A stretch of 64,000 bases of DNA from NCBI RefSeq assembly GCF_000559025.1, contig NZ_JAAN01000043.1, positions 58,317-122,316 of the forward strand, in the 5' to 3' direction. A program made the translations under genes and the position numbers. Shown piece after piece: positions 41,046 to 51,532 of this stretch. The stretch comes from Luteimonas huabeiensis HB2 (GTDB taxonomy: Bacteria; Pseudomonadota; Gammaproteobacteria; Xanthomonadales; Xanthomonadaceae). The notes under the pieces are model-generated. The model was not told where the DNA came from and searched no databases. It saw nothing but the letters and a program-made list of their open reading frames with translations. The stretch's first letter is position 1, and each line of letters opens with the position of its first letter.

Positions 41046-42841
41046 TCGCGCGGCGGCAGCACGGTGAGCACCTCCTCCACCGTGGTCAGGCCCTGCGCGA
41101 CCTTCTCGGCGCCGGCGCGGCGCAGGGTGCGCAGGCCGCCGGCGACCGCGGCGCGCGCGAACGCGGCCAGCTCCATGTCGGGGCGGATCATCGCGCGCAG
41201 GCGCGGGGTCACCGGCATCAGCTCGTACAGGCCGACGCGGCCGAGGTAGCCGGTGTTGCGGCATTCCAGGCAGCCCACCGGCGCGCAGGGCCGGCCGCGC
41301 GGCACCGGCTCGCCGGGGTCGAGCACCGCGCGCCAGGCGTCCTCGGAAAGCTCGGCCGGGCGCTTGCAGTGCGGGCACAGCGTGCGCACCAGGCGCTGCG
41401 CGAGCACGCCGTTGAGGGTGGAGGCGATCAGGTAATGCGGCAGGCCCAGGTCGAGCAGGCGGGTGACCGCCGAGGGCGCGTCGTTGGTGTGCAGGGTCGA
41501 GAGCACCAGGTGACCGGTGAGCGAGGCCTGCACCGCCATCTGTGCGGTGTCCAGGTCGCGGATCTCGCCGATCATGATGATGTCCGGGTCCTGCCGCAGC
41601 AGGGTGCGCACGCCCTGGGCGAAGCCGAGGTCGATCGCGGCGTGGACCTGGGTCTGGTTGAGCTCCGGCGCGACCATCTCGATCGGATCCTCGACGGTGC
41701 AGACGTTGACGTCCGGCGTGGCCAGCGTCTTCAGCGTCGAATACAGCGTGGTGGTCTTGCCCGAGCCGGTCGGGCCGGTGACCAGGACGATGCCGTGCGG
41801 GCGCTGCACCAGCTCGTTCCAGGTGCGCGCCTCGCCGGCGTCGAAGCCGAGCTGGGCGATCGGCTTGAACGCGGTGTCGGGGTCGAAGATGCGCATCACG
41901 CACTTCTCGCCGAACGCGGTGGGCATGGTGGACAGGCGCATCTCCACCTCGCGCCCGCCCGGCGAGCGGGTCTTGATGCGGCCGTCCTGCGGGCGCCGGC
42001 GCTCGGCCAGGTCCATCCGGCCCAGCACCTTGATCCGGCTCAGCACCGCGGCCATCACCGGCGGCGGCATCTCGAAGACCTTGTGCAGCACGCCGTCGAT
42101 GCGGAAGCGCACCCGGCCCAGGTCGCGTCGCGGCTCCAGGTGGATGTCGGAGGCGCGCTGCTCGTAGGCGTACTGCAGCAGCCAGTCGACGATGTGGACG
42201 ATGTGGTGGTCGTCGGCGTTGACGTCGCCGGACTTGCCCAGCTCGACCAGCTGCTCGAAGGTCGGCGCGTCGGTACCGCCGCGCTGGTCCTTGGCGCCGC
42301 GGATGGAGCGGGTGACGCCGAAGAACTCCATCGTGTAGCGGTTGAGGTCGAGCGGGCTGGCGACTTCCAGCACGATCTCGCGCCGCAGCAGGCGCTGCAG
42401 GTCGGGCAGCCAGTCCAGCGCCAGCGGTTCGCTGGTGGCGATCAACGCGCGCTCGGGCCCCACCTCCAGCGGCAGGATGCGGTGCCGGCGCGCGTAGGCG
42501 TGGGAGACCAGATCGGTGATCCCGGCGACGTCGAGCCGGGTGGGATCGATGCGGCGGTAGCGGTGGCCGGTGCGCGCGGCCAGCCATTCGGTCAGCGCCT
42601 CCAGGCCGAGCTCGGCGCCCGGGGTGCGCGCCGAGGCCAGCTTGAGGTTGGCCAGCAGCACCAGCGGGTGCACCGCATCGACGCCGCGCAGGTGGCGGCT
42701 GCCGGCGCGCGCGCGCGCGGCCTCCTCGGCGCCGATCACGCCGTCGGCGGCGAGCGCGTCGATCAGCGGCGCCACCGCCAGGCGCCCCGGCGGCAGGGTG
42801 CCGGGCGCGACGGCGGCACGGACGGGGCGGGCTTCGTTCAA
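41042..42841 (-). CDS. GspE/PilB-type secretion or pilus ATPase
   Basis: 599 aa. The N-terminal ~190 residues are the MshEN/GspE_N region. The ATPase follows with Walker [16 protein letters not shown] (~345-360), the Asp box TVEDPIEMV, Walker [16 protein letters not shown], and the His box [13 protein letters not shown] tetracysteine zinc motif CPHC...CLEC (~489-527) is intact. These hexameric ATPases power type II secretion or type IV pili. No other secretion genes are in the window, so it is an orphan; Xanthomonadaceae carry such extra GspE copies. First of the operon, divergent from glyQ. Confidence 0.9.
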   Translation of the reverse strand: MNEARPVRAAVAPGTLPPGRLAVAPLIDALAADGVIGAEEAARARAGSRHLRGVDAVHPLVLLANLKLASARTPGAELGLEALTEWLAARTGHRYRRIDPTRLDVAGITDLVSHAYARRHRILPLEVGPERALIATSEPLALDWLPDLQRLLRREIVLEVASPLDLNRYTMEFFGVTRSIRGAKDQRGGTDAPTFEQLVELGKSGDVNADDHHIVHIVDWLLQYAYEQRASDIHLEPRRDLGRVRFRIDGVLHKVFEMPPPVMAAVLSRIKVLGRMDLAERRRPQDGRIKTRSPGGREVEMRLSTMPTAFGEKCVMRIFDPDTAFKPIAQLGFDAGEARTWNELVQRPHGIVLVTGPTGSGKTTTLYSTLKTLATPDVNVCTVEDPIEMVAPELNQTQVHAAIDLGFAQGVRTLLRQDPDIIMIGEIRDLDTAQMAVQASLTGHLVLSTLHTNDAPSAVTRLLDLGLPHYLIASTLNGVLAQRLVRTLCPHCKRPAELSEDAWRAVLDPGEPVPRGRPCAPVGCLECRNTGYLGRVGLYELMPVTPRLRAMIRPDMELAAFARAAVAGGLRTLRRAGAEKVAQGLTTVEEVLTVLPPRE

Positions 42842-42907
42842 GGCGACGGCCGGGCTCGCGAAAGGGCGCCGCTATACTAGCGCGCCCCGTCACGCGAGCC
42901 CGCCGAG

Positions 42908-43816
<909 letters not shown>

Positions 43817-43817
43817 C

Positions 43818-43948
43818 CCTTCTCCCGCCTGCGGGAGAAGGTGCCCGACGGGCGGATGGGGGCGCGCGGCGCCGCCGCGCGGAACATCCGCGCAGCCCCC
43901 TCGGCAGGCCCTCACCCCCCACCCCATTCCCGCGCGCGGGAACGGGGC
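43818..43948. repeat. Palindromic repeat element (copy 5) between glyQ and glyS
   Basis: Starts just after the glyQ stop with CTTCTCCCGCCTGCGGGAGAAG, then GGTGCCCGACGGGCGGATGGGGG, and ends with CATTCCCGCGCGCGGGAACG. glyQ and glyS are normally adjacent and cotranscribed, so the hairpins lie inside one transcript and may tune the ratio of the two subunits. Confidence 0.75.
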
Positions 43949-43971
43949 TTCGAGACCCAAGGCACCGCGAC

Positions 43972-46092
43972 ATGACCCACACCCAACCGCTGCTCATCGA
44001 ACTCGGCACCGAGGAACTGCCGGTCTCCGCCCTGCCGGGCCTGGCGCAGGCGTTCTTCGACGGCGCGCTGGACGCGCTGGCCAGGCGCGGGATCGCCGTG
44101 GAGCGCGGCGAGGCGAAGCCGCTGTACACGCCGCGGCGCCTCGCGGTGCTGCTGCCGGGTGTGGCGGTGGAGCAGCCGGAGCAGCGCTCGGAGGTGCTGG
44201 GCCCCTACCTCAACATCGCGCTGGACGCCGACGGCCGGCCGACGCGCGCGCTGCAGGGCTTCGCCGCCAAGGCCGGGGTGGACTGGACAGCGCTGGAGAA
44301 GACCGCCGACGCCAGGGGCGAGCGCTTCGTGCACCGCACGGTGCGCCCGGGCGCGCGCACCGCCGAGCTGCTGCCGGAGATCGTGCGCGAGGCGATCGCG
44401 GCGATGCCGATCCCGAAACCGATGCGCTGGGGCGCCCATGGCTACGCCTTCGCGCGGCCGGTGCACTGGCTGGTGCTGCTGCTGGGCGAGGAGGCGATCG
44501 AGGGCGAGGCGCTGGGCGTGCGCGCCGGCCGCGAGAGCCGCGGCCACCGCTTCATGCACGACGCGCCGGTGCCCATCGCGCGGCCGGGCGACTACGTGGA
44601 GGCGCTGCGCGCGGCCAAGGTGCTGGCCGACCCCGACGAGCGCCGCGCGCGCATCGTCGCCCAGGTGCAGGCCGCCGCGCGCGCGGCCGGCGGCGAGGCG
44701 CGCATCGCCGCCGACAACCTGGAACAGGTGAACTGCCTGGTCGAATGGCCGCACGCGGTGGCCTGCGCGTTCGAGCCGGAGTTCCTGGCCGTGCCGCAGG
44801 AAGCGCTGATCGCCACCATGGAGGCCAACCAGAAGTTCTTCCCGGTGCTGGGCGAGGACGGCCGCCTGCGCGAGCGCTTCGTCGGCGTGGCCAACATCGA
44901 GTCGAAGGACGAGGCCGAGGTGCGCAAGGGCTACGAGCGGGTGATCCGCCCGCGCTTCGCCGACGCCAAGTTCTTCTTCGTCGAGGACACCCGGCAGGGC
45001 CTGGCCTCGATGCAGGCGGGCCTGGCCACGGTCACCTACCAGGCCAAGCTGGGCAGCCTGGCCGACAAGGCCGCGCGCGTGGCCGCGCTGGCCGAGGCGA
45101 TCGCGCCGCAGGTGGGCGTGGACGCGGCGCTGGCCAGGCGCGCGGCGGCACTGTCCAAGGCCGACCTGCAGTCGCGCCTGGTCGGCGAGTTCCCGGAGTT
45201 GCAGGGCATCGCCGGGCGCTACTACGCGCTGCAGGACCCGTCGCTGGACGACCTGGCGCCGGAAGCGCGGCGGGCGATCGCCGACGCCATCGACGAGGCC
45301 TACCAGCCGCGCTTCGCCGGCGACGACATCGCGCTCTCGCCGCTGGGCAAGGTGCTGGCGATCGCCGAGCGCCTGGACACCCTGGCCGGCGGCTTCGCCG
45401 CCGGGCTCAAGCCCACCGGCAGCAAGGACCCGTTCGCGCTGCGGCGCAACGCCCTGGGGCTGGCGCGCACGATCGTCGGCAGCGGCTTCGACCTGGACCT
45501 GCGGGCGCTGCTCGCGGCCGCGGCGGACGCCATCGGCCCGCTGCCGACCGGCCAGGACGGCGCGAGCGCGGCCGCGGACATCGACGAACTCTACGACTTC
45601 ATCCTCGACCGCCTGAAGGGCCACTACGCCGAGCGCGGCGTGCCGCCGCAGCACTTCGCCGCGGTGGCCGCGCTGCGGCCGGCCTCGCTGTACGACTTCG
45701 ACCGCCGCATCGACGCGATCGGCAGCTTCGCCGCGCTGCCCGAGGCCGAGGCCCTGGCCGCGGCCGACAAGCGCATCCGCAACATCCTGCGCAAGGCCGG
45801 GGTGGAGATCCCGGCGGCCATCGACCCGGCGCTGCTGTCCGAGCCGGCCGAGCGCGCGCTGGCCGAAGCGGTGGAAGCGGTCTACGCCGAGACCGGCCGC
45901 GCGCTGGCCCAGGGCGACTACGTCGATGCGCTGGCGCACCTGGCGCGGCTCAGGCCGCAGGTGGACGCGTTCTTCGACGCGGTGATGGTCAACGCCGACG
46001 ACCCGGCCGTGCGCAGCAACCGCTTGGCCCTGCTCAAGCGCCTGGGCGACCGCCTCGGCAGCGTCGCCGCCATCGAGCAGCTCTCCGGCTAG
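43972..46092 (+). CDS. glyS: Glycyl-tRNA synthetase beta subunit
   Basis: 706 aa from the ATG at 43972. Recognised by [22 protein letters not shown] at the start, [98 protein letters not shown], and the C-terminal [25 protein letters not shown] (DALR-like anticodon-binding part). It binds tRNA-Gly for the alpha subunit. Stop at 46092, followed by another repeat cluster. Confidence 0.97.
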   Translation: MTHTQPLLIELGTEELPVSALPGLAQAFFDGALDALARRGIAVERGEAKPLYTPRRLAVLLPGVAVEQPEQRSEVLGPYLNIALDADGRPTRALQGFAAKAGVDWTALEKTADARGERFVHRTVRPGARTAELLPEIVREAIAAMPIPKPMRWGAHGYAFARPVHWLVLLLGEEAIEGEALGVRAGRESRGHRFMHDAPVPIARPGDYVEALRAAKVLADPDERRARIVAQVQAAARAAGGEARIAADNLEQVNCLVEWPHAVACAFEPEFLAVPQEALIATMEANQKFFPVLGEDGRLRERFVGVANIESKDEAEVRKGYERVIRPRFADAKFFFVEDTRQGLASMQAGLATVTYQAKLGSLADKAARVAALAEAIAPQVGVDAALARRAAALSKADLQSRLVGEFPELQGIAGRYYALQDPSLDDLAPEARRAIADAIDEAYQPRFAGDDIALSPLGKVLAIAERLDTLAGGFAAGLKPTGSKDPFALRRNALGLARTIVGSGFDLDLRALLAAAADAIGPLPTGQDGASAAADIDELYDFILDRLKGHYAERGVPPQHFAAVAALRPASLYDFDRRIDAIGSFAALPEAEALAAADKRIRNILRKAGVEIPAAIDPALLSEPAERALAEAVEAVYAETGRALAQGDYVDALAHLARLRPQVDAFFDAVMVNADDPAVRSNRLALLKRLGDRLGSVAAIEQLSG

Positions 46093-46101
46093 GGCCGTAT
46101 C

Positions 46102-46350
46102 GCCCCGCAAGCGGGGAGCACTCTGTTTTCCCTTCCCCCGCAAGCGGGCGAGCACTCTGTTTTTCCCTTCCCCCGCGAGCGGGGGAAGGTGCCGAAGCGC
46201 GCCACCTTCTCCCGCTCGCGGGAGAAGGGAGGGCATGGTCCCGCTTGCGGGAGAAGGGACGGCATGAGCCCGCCCGCGGGAGAGGGAACAGCATGCGCCC
46301 GCTTGCGGGCGAAGAAGGACTGCTTCGGCGCTGCAGGTCGAATGCCGCGG
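46102..46350. repeat. Palindromic repeat element (copy 6) between glyS and the kinase gene
   Basis: A tight run of CCCGCAAGCGGGG, CCCGCGAGCGGGGG, CTTCTCCCGCTCGCGGGAGAAG, CCCGCTTGCGGG, CCCGCCCGCGGG and CCCGCTTGCGGG. The right-end module CTTCGGCGCTGCAGGTCGAATG then decays (GCCGCGG instead of TCGAT). It fills the 262 bp between convergent glyS and the histidine kinase and would stop transcripts from both sides. Confidence 0.75.
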
Positions 46351-46354
46351 CACC

Positions 46355-47737
46355 CTAGTCCGCCGGGTATCGCGGCACCCGGATGCGGAAGGTACTGCCG
46401 CGTCCGGGTTCGCTCTCGACCGCGATCCGGCCGCCCGCGGCCTCGATCAGGTTGGCCGCCACCGCCAGCCCGAGGCCGGTGCCCTGTCCGCTGGGCCGGG
46501 TGGTGAAGAACGGTTCGAGGCAGCGCGCGCGCACGTCTTCGGTCATGCCGTGGTCGGTATCGGCGACGGCCACCTCGATCCAGTCCGGCCCGGCCTGCGC
46601 ACAGGCGATGCGGACGACGCCGCCGTCGGGCATGGCCTGCACCGCGTTCGCCGCCAGGTTCAGCAGCACCAGCTCGAACTGCGCGCGGTCCAGGCGCACC
46701 GGGCGCGGCGACGACGGCGGCTCGAGCTCCAGCGCCACCGCCGGCGGGCATAGCTGGCGCAGCAGCGGGCGCATCTGCGCCAGCGCCTCGCCGGCATCGA
46801 AGGGTTCCGGGCGCGCGGGTTCGTGGCGGCTGAAGTCGAGCAGCTTGCGGCTGACCGCCGTCGCGCGCCGGGCGGCGGCGTCCACGCCCGCCAGCGCCGC
46901 CTTCAGTTCGTCCACCGCGTCCGTGCGCGTGCCCCTCGCCGCGTAGCCGCGGATCAGGGTCAGGAGGTGGTTGAAATCGTGCGCCAGACCGCTGGCCAGG
47001 CGCCCGGCGGCTTCCATCTTCTGCGCGTGCACGAGCTGCTCGTGCGAGCGTTCGCGCGCCTGCATCTCCAGCTGCAGGCGGTCGCGGGTCCGGGCCAGCT
47101 CGCGGTTGCGCTCGCGCAGCGCGTCCAGGCTGTCGCGCAGGCTGGCCACCGCCAGGTCGAGCACCGCGGCCATCGCCACCAGCATCAGCACGAGGTGCAG
47201 CGCGCGGTCGCGCACGCGCACGATCGCGATGGGGTCGAGATAGGCGCCGGCGTCGCGCCAGGCGCCGAGCAGCATCAGCGCGACCAGGCAGGCCACCGCG
47301 ACCCACAGCGCGCGCCGGCTCAGCACCAGGCCGCCCACCAGCACCGGCAGCATCTGGCCGAGCGGGTTCCATGCCTGCGCCTGCAGGCCCCAGCGCAGAT
47401 AGCCGTAGCCCTGCAGCGACAGCGAGACGGCCACGAACAGGCCCGCGGCCAGGCGCAGCCGCCCTCGGCGCAGGATCAGGAAACAGATCCACATCGCGGC
47501 GGTGTTGAGCAGCGCCGGCGCCGCCGCCACCGGCGCCGCGCCCGGCCGCCACATCGCGTCCAGCAGCACCAGCGGCTGGTACAGGCCCATGAAGACCAGC
47601 AGCCACCGCATCATCGCGGCGTTGTTGCGCTCCACCGGATCGGCCGGCGACGCGGCGCCCAGCCAGGCGGCGGCACGGCGCCATGCGCGCGGCGCGACGG
47701 CGGCGGACACGGATGCGGGGGATGCGGAGCCGTCCAT
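46355..47737 (-). CDS. Orphan membrane sensor histidine kinase
   Basis: 460 aa from the ATG at 47737; the longer frame to 47857 runs into the divergent promoter. Six hydrophobic segments lie between ~45 and 215 and form a membrane sensor without a large periplasmic loop, followed by a coiled coil (DSLDALRERNRELARTRDRLQLEM). The H-box GRLASGLAHDFNHLLT holds the phospho-His. NLAANAVQAMPDG (N-box), VAVADTDHGMTEDVRARCLEPFFTTRPSGQGTGLGLAVAANLIEAAGGRI (G1, F, G2) complete the ATPase. No response regulator gene is near. It is divergent from the TPR/GGDEF-like gene; the two share a control region of about 120 bp. Confidence 0.88.
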   Translation of the reverse strand: MDGSASPASVSAAVAPRAWRRAAAWLGAASPADPVERNNAAMMRWLLVFMGLYQPLVLLDAMWRPGAAPVAAAPALLNTAAMWICFLILRRGRLRLAAGLFVAVSLSLQGYGYLRWGLQAQAWNPLGQMLPVLVGGLVLSRRALWVAVACLVALMLLGAWRDAGAYLDPIAIVRVRDRALHLVLMLVAMAAVLDLAVASLRDSLDALRERNRELARTRDRLQLEMQARERSHEQLVHAQKMEAAGRLASGLAHDFNHLLTLIRGYAARGTRTDAVDELKAALAGVDAAARRATAVSRKLLDFSRHEPARPEPFDAGEALAQMRPLLRQLCPPAVALELEPPSSPRPVRLDRAQFELVLLNLAANAVQAMPDGGVVRIACAQAGPDWIEVAVADTDHGMTEDVRARCLEPFFTTRPSGQGTGLGLAVAANLIEAAGGRIAVESEPGRGSTFRIRVPRYPAD

Positions 47738-47855
47738 GACGATCACTGTAGCGAAGAAGACGCGCCGCCCGACCGCCGCCGCGCGCGATGCGATAATCGC
47801 GCGTTCGCCGACGCGCCCATCGCCCGGCGCCATCGCATCGAGATCGAGGGACAGC

Positions 47856-49688
47856 ATGCGCTCGAACCGGGCCGGACGGCTGCCGCTGGCCGCCGCATTC
47901 GTCTTCTGCGCCGCGGCGCACGCGCAGAACGTGCCGGCCGGCGACCCCTACGCCGCGCGCATCGACCGCTGCATGCAGGCGGCGCTGCAGGACGAGCCGC
48001 GGACCGGCCTGTCGCTGGCCGGCTCGCTCCTCGCCGAGCGCGGCCTTCCCGACGGACCGCGCCTGGGCGCGCTGACCTGCGAGCAGATCGCGCAGTACAA
48101 GCTGGGCCGGCACGCGCAGGCGCTGGAGACGATCGAACGGATCCTGCCGCTGCTGGAGGCGCCGTCCATCCATGCGGACGATCGCTTCAGCGCCACGATG
48201 AACGCAGCCGGTACCCTGCTGCCCCTCGGTCGGGCCGACGACGCGCTGGCGCTGTACGACCGCGCGCTGGCGCTGGTCGGCGACGACTCCCCGCACGGCC
48301 AGGTCGCCGCGCTCCACGGGATCGGCATGGTGCATGCCCTGGCTCGCGACGATCAGGCCCAGGCCGAGGCCTATTTCCGGCGCGCGCTGGCGGTGATCGA
48401 CCGCCACCGCATGCCCGGCTCGATGGCCGAGCTGATGCTGCACTACAACCTCGGCTACACGTTGCTGCTGGCCGGCCGGCCGGCGGATGCCGAGGCCGCA
48501 CTGCTGCGCGCGCTGGAGATGGCGGAAGGCAGGACGGCGCTGGACCGGTTGCGCTACGCCATCCTCAGCCATCGCGGCGAGATCGCGCGCCTGCAGGGCG
48601 ATTCCGAGACCGCCCGTGCCCGCCTGGAGCGGGCGCTGGCCTGGCAGCATGCCGACCAGGACCTGCAGGGCGAGGCGGTGACGTCGATCTGGCTGTCCGG
48701 GCTGGCGCTGCAGCAGGACGGGCCGGAGCAGGCCTTGCCGCATGCGCTGCGTGCGCTGGCCGTGGCCGAACAGGGCAACTTCGTGCCGGAGATCCGCAGC
48801 AGCCTACGCCTGCTCGCCGACCTCCATGCCCAGATGGGCGATGCGGCCCGCGCCGCCGACGACGCGCAGCGGTTGCGGGAGCTGCAGCGGCGATCGGCAC
48901 CGACCGGCGGCGCGGATCGGCTGACCGCGTTGCAGGCCCGGGCCGATGCCAGCGCGCAGCGATCCGTCCCGTCGCCGCGATCCACCGCGCTGCGCGACAC
49001 CGCGCTCGGCGCGCTGGCGCTGCTGCTGGCGATCGGCGGCCTCGCGCTTCATCGCGCCCGGCGCCGGCGCCGCGAAGCGGCGGCGCGCAACGGCGGCGGC
49101 CTGCCCGGCCTGCGCGAGGCGATCGCGCGCCTGGAAGCGCTGCCTCCACCCGACGACGGCATGCGCCACGCGCTGCTGTCGATCGAGATCGATACGGGCG
49201 CGGCAGCCGGCGACGCGCTGCCCGACGGCCTCGCCCAGCGCCTGCGCGAGGCCTGCGACGGGCACGACGTGGTCGCGCGCCGGCGCGGCGACGCGTTCGT
49301 GGTGATGCGCCCGGACACCCACCGGGAAGCCGCCTGCGCGCTGGCCGGGCACCTACTGGGGACGCTGCGACGCGCGCTGGCGGAGATGCCGCGGGCCGAT
49401 GCGGAGGCCGCCGTCCGCATCGGCGTGGCGCCCTGCCCGTTCTTTCCGCACGACGCGCCGCAGTGGGAGGCCTCGCTGCGGATGGCCGACCGCGCGTGCG
49501 CCTCGGTGCAGGGCGCGGCCGGCGGCTGGGCGGGCCTGTGGGGCCTGCCCGCCGGCGCCGGCACCGATCCCGAGCGCGTGCGCCTGGATCCGCAGGCCGC
49601 GCAGGCCCGGGGCTGGATCGCGATCGACGGCGAGCGGCCCCGTTCGCGGCCGTCCGATCCCGGTGCGCCCGCACGCGTCGATGCCTGA
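47856..49688 (+). CDS. TPR membrane protein with degenerate GGDEF domain
   Basis: 610 aa with a GAGGGAC ribosome-binding site. A signal peptide ends AAHA|QN. Residues ~60-370 are TPR-like repeats (e.g. ALALYDRALALVGDDSP, AEAYFRRALAVIDRHRM, ARARLERALAWQHADQD). A TM helix (TALRDTALGALALLLAIGGLALHRARRRRR) sits at ~390-415. The cytoplasmic end keeps a GGDEF fold outline (ALLSIEIDTGAAAGDALPDGLAQRLREA, VAPCPFFPHD), but the signature is VVARRRGDAFVVMRP, i.e. RRGDAF in place of GGDEF, so cyclic-di-GMP synthesis is unlikely. It may sense or scaffold. Divergent from the orphan kinase. Confidence 0.82.
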   Translation: MRSNRAGRLPLAAAFVFCAAAHAQNVPAGDPYAARIDRCMQAALQDEPRTGLSLAGSLLAERGLPDGPRLGALTCEQIAQYKLGRHAQALETIERILPLLEAPSIHADDRFSATMNAAGTLLPLGRADDALALYDRALALVGDDSPHGQVAALHGIGMVHALARDDQAQAEAYFRRALAVIDRHRMPGSMAELMLHYNLGYTLLLAGRPADAEAALLRALEMAEGRTALDRLRYAILSHRGEIARLQGDSETARARLERALAWQHADQDLQGEAVTSIWLSGLALQQDGPEQALPHALRALAVAEQGNFVPEIRSSLRLLADLHAQMGDAARAADDAQRLRELQRRSAPTGGADRLTALQARADASAQRSVPSPRSTALRDTALGALALLLAIGGLALHRARRRRREAAARNGGGLPGLREAIARLEALPPPDDGMRHALLSIEIDTGAAAGDALPDGLAQRLREACDGHDVVARRRGDAFVVMRPDTHREAACALAGHLLGTLRRALAEMPRADAEAAVRIGVAPCPFFPHDAPQWEASLRMADRACASVQGAAGGWAGLWGLPAGAGTDPERVRLDPQAAQARGWIAIDGERPRSRPSDPGAPARVDA

Positions 49689-49750
49689 GCGCAGCGGCGC
49701 GCTCGGCACGCGTTAACCGGCATCCACGCCGGCTTGGGTATCCTGCCGCG

Positions 49751-51532
49751 ATGCGCGCGCCCGGAATCCCGTCCTTCATCGCCATCCTGGCGCTGCTCGC
49801 CAGCGGCGCCGCCCACGCCATCGAGGTCGGCGAAGTCCGCATCGAGGGCCTCGACGAGGAGATGACCGAGAACGTGCGGGTCTCGCTCTCGCTGGCGCAG
49901 GCCCAGGGCCGCGACGTCTCCTACCGGCGGCTGGCCTACATGCTGCGCGAGGCCGAGAACGAGACCCGCGAGGCGCTGGAACCGTTCGGCTTCTACGATC
50001 CCGCCATCCGCGTCGAGCGCGAGGAGCGCGCCGAGCGCGGCGCGCCGGTGCGGGTGCGGATCGAGGTGACGCCCGGCGAGCCGGTGCGGGTGCGCCATTC
50101 CAGCATCGCCATCCTCGGCGCCGGCGGCGAGGACCGCTACCTGCGCCGCGAGCTGGACGCGTTCGCGCCCTCGCCCGGGGCGATCTTCGACCATCCGATC
50201 TACGAGGCCAGCAAGAGCCGCATCAGCCGCCGCCTCGCCCAGCGCGGCTACTTCGACGCCGACTTCAGCGCGCGCCGGGTGGAGGTCACCCGCGCCGAGC
50301 GCGCCGCCGACATCGAGCTGGTCTGGACCAGCGGCGAGCGCTACGACATGGGCCCGCTGACCTTCGCGCAGACCCCGAAAGAAGTGGTGGACACCGGCCT
50401 GCTGGAGCGGCTGGTGTACTGGGAAGAAGGCGACTACTACCACCAGGGCCGCCTGGACCGGCTGCGCGCCTCGCTGCAGCGGCTGGACTACTTCGGCAGC
50501 ATCAGCATCGATCCGCAGCCGGAGAACGCGGTGGACCGCCGGGTGCCGATCGAGGTGACCCTGACGCCGGCGCCGCGCAAGATCCAGACCGCGGGCCTGT
50601 CCTACGGCACCGACAGCGGCGCCGGCTTCCGCCTGGGCGAGGAGCGGCGCTACGTCAACCGCCGCGGCCACAAGGCGCTGGCGCAGATCGACTGGGCGCA
50701 GCGGCGCAAGACCGCGACCCTGCAGTACCGCATCCCCGCCTTCGCCTGGCTCGACGGCTGGTACACGCTCAGCCTGCAGGGCGCCGACGAGCAGACCGAC
50801 TACATCGACACCCGCCGGCTGGAGCTGGTCGGCAGCCGCAGCGGCCAGTTCAACGAGCGGCTCAACCTGGTCGCCTCGGTGCACGCGCTGCGCGAGCGCT
50901 GGGCCTACGTGGAGGAGAACGGGGGCGACGAGACGATCGAGCCCGACTACCGCTACGCCACCTTCCTGTACCCCTCGCTGCGCGCCGAATACGTCGACGT
51001 CGACGACCGCCTGTTCCCGCGCGACGGCATCGGCGGCACGGCCTTCCTGCGCAGCGGCGTGGAAGGGGCCGGCTCGGACGCCAACTTCGCCCAGCTGCAC
51101 GTCCGCGCCACCTGGTACCGCGGCATCGGCGAGCGCAACCGCCTGATCGTGCGCGGCGAGGTCGGCACCACCTGGACCGACGCACTAGTGGACATGCCGC
51201 CCAGCCTGCGCTTCTACGCCGGCGGCGACCGCAGCATCCGCGGCTACGACTGGCGCGAGGTCGGCCCGCGCATCGGCGACTTCGCGGTGGGCGCGAAGAA
51301 CGTCACCACCGGCAGCGTCGAGTTCGAGCACTACTTCCAGAACGGCTTCGGCTTCGCGGTCTTCGTCGACAGCGGCAGCGCCTACGACGACACCCCCGAC
51401 TGGCACACCGGCGTGGGCGCGGGCGTGCGCTGGGCCTCGCCGGTGGGCCCGCTGCGCTTCGACATCGCGCGCGGCCTGGACGATCCGGACTCGCCCTTCA
51501 CCCTGCATCTCGACATCGGAGCGTCCTTCTGA
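49751..51532 (+). CDS. tamA: Translocation and assembly module outer-membrane protein TamA
   Basis: 593 aa. A signal peptide ends GAAHA|IE. POTRA domains occupy ~24-265 (IEVGEVRIEGLDEEMTENVRVSLSL, the EPVRVRHSSIAI block, ERYDMGPLTF). An Omp85 16-stranded barrel follows, with the conserved PSLRFYAGGDRSIRGYDWREVGPR (L6 VRGF/Y-like RGYD) and a C-terminal GPLRFDIARGLDD...FTLHLDIGASF ending in Phe, the outer-membrane signature. It works with TamB in autotransporter and phospholipid transport. TGA and ATG of tamB share bases (TGATG). Confidence 0.92.
   Translation: MRAPGIPSFIAILALLASGAAHAIEVGEVRIEGLDEEMTENVRVSLSLAQAQGRDVSYRRLAYMLREAENETREALEPFGFYDPAIRVEREERAERGAPVRVRIEVTPGEPVRVRHSSIAILGAGGEDRYLRRELDAFAPSPGAIFDHPIYEASKSRISRRLAQRGYFDADFSARRVEVTRAERAADIELVWTSGERYDMGPLTFAQTPKEVVDTGLLERLVYWEEGDYYHQGRLDRLRASLQRLDYFGSISIDPQPENAVDRRVPIEVTLTPAPRKIQTAGLSYGTDSGAGFRLGEERRYVNRRGHKALAQIDWAQRRKTATLQYRIPAFAWLDGWYTLSLQGADEQTDYIDTRRLELVGSRSGQFNERLNLVASVHALRERWAYVEENGGDETIEPDYRYATFLYPSLRAEYVDVDDRLFPRDGIGGTAFLRSGVEGAGSDANFAQLHVRATWYRGIGERNRLIVRGEVGTTWTDALVDMPPSLRFYAGGDRSIRGYDWREVGPRIGDFAVGAKNVTTGSVEFEHYFQNGFGFAVFVDSGSAYDDTPDWHTGVGAGVRWASPVGPLRFDIARGLDDPDSPFTLHLDIGASF

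Noticed and set aside
41042..42841. Part of a complete type II secretion or pilus operon
   Set aside because: No GspF, GspG, pilin, secretin or PilT-like gene occurs in the window; only the ATPase is present.
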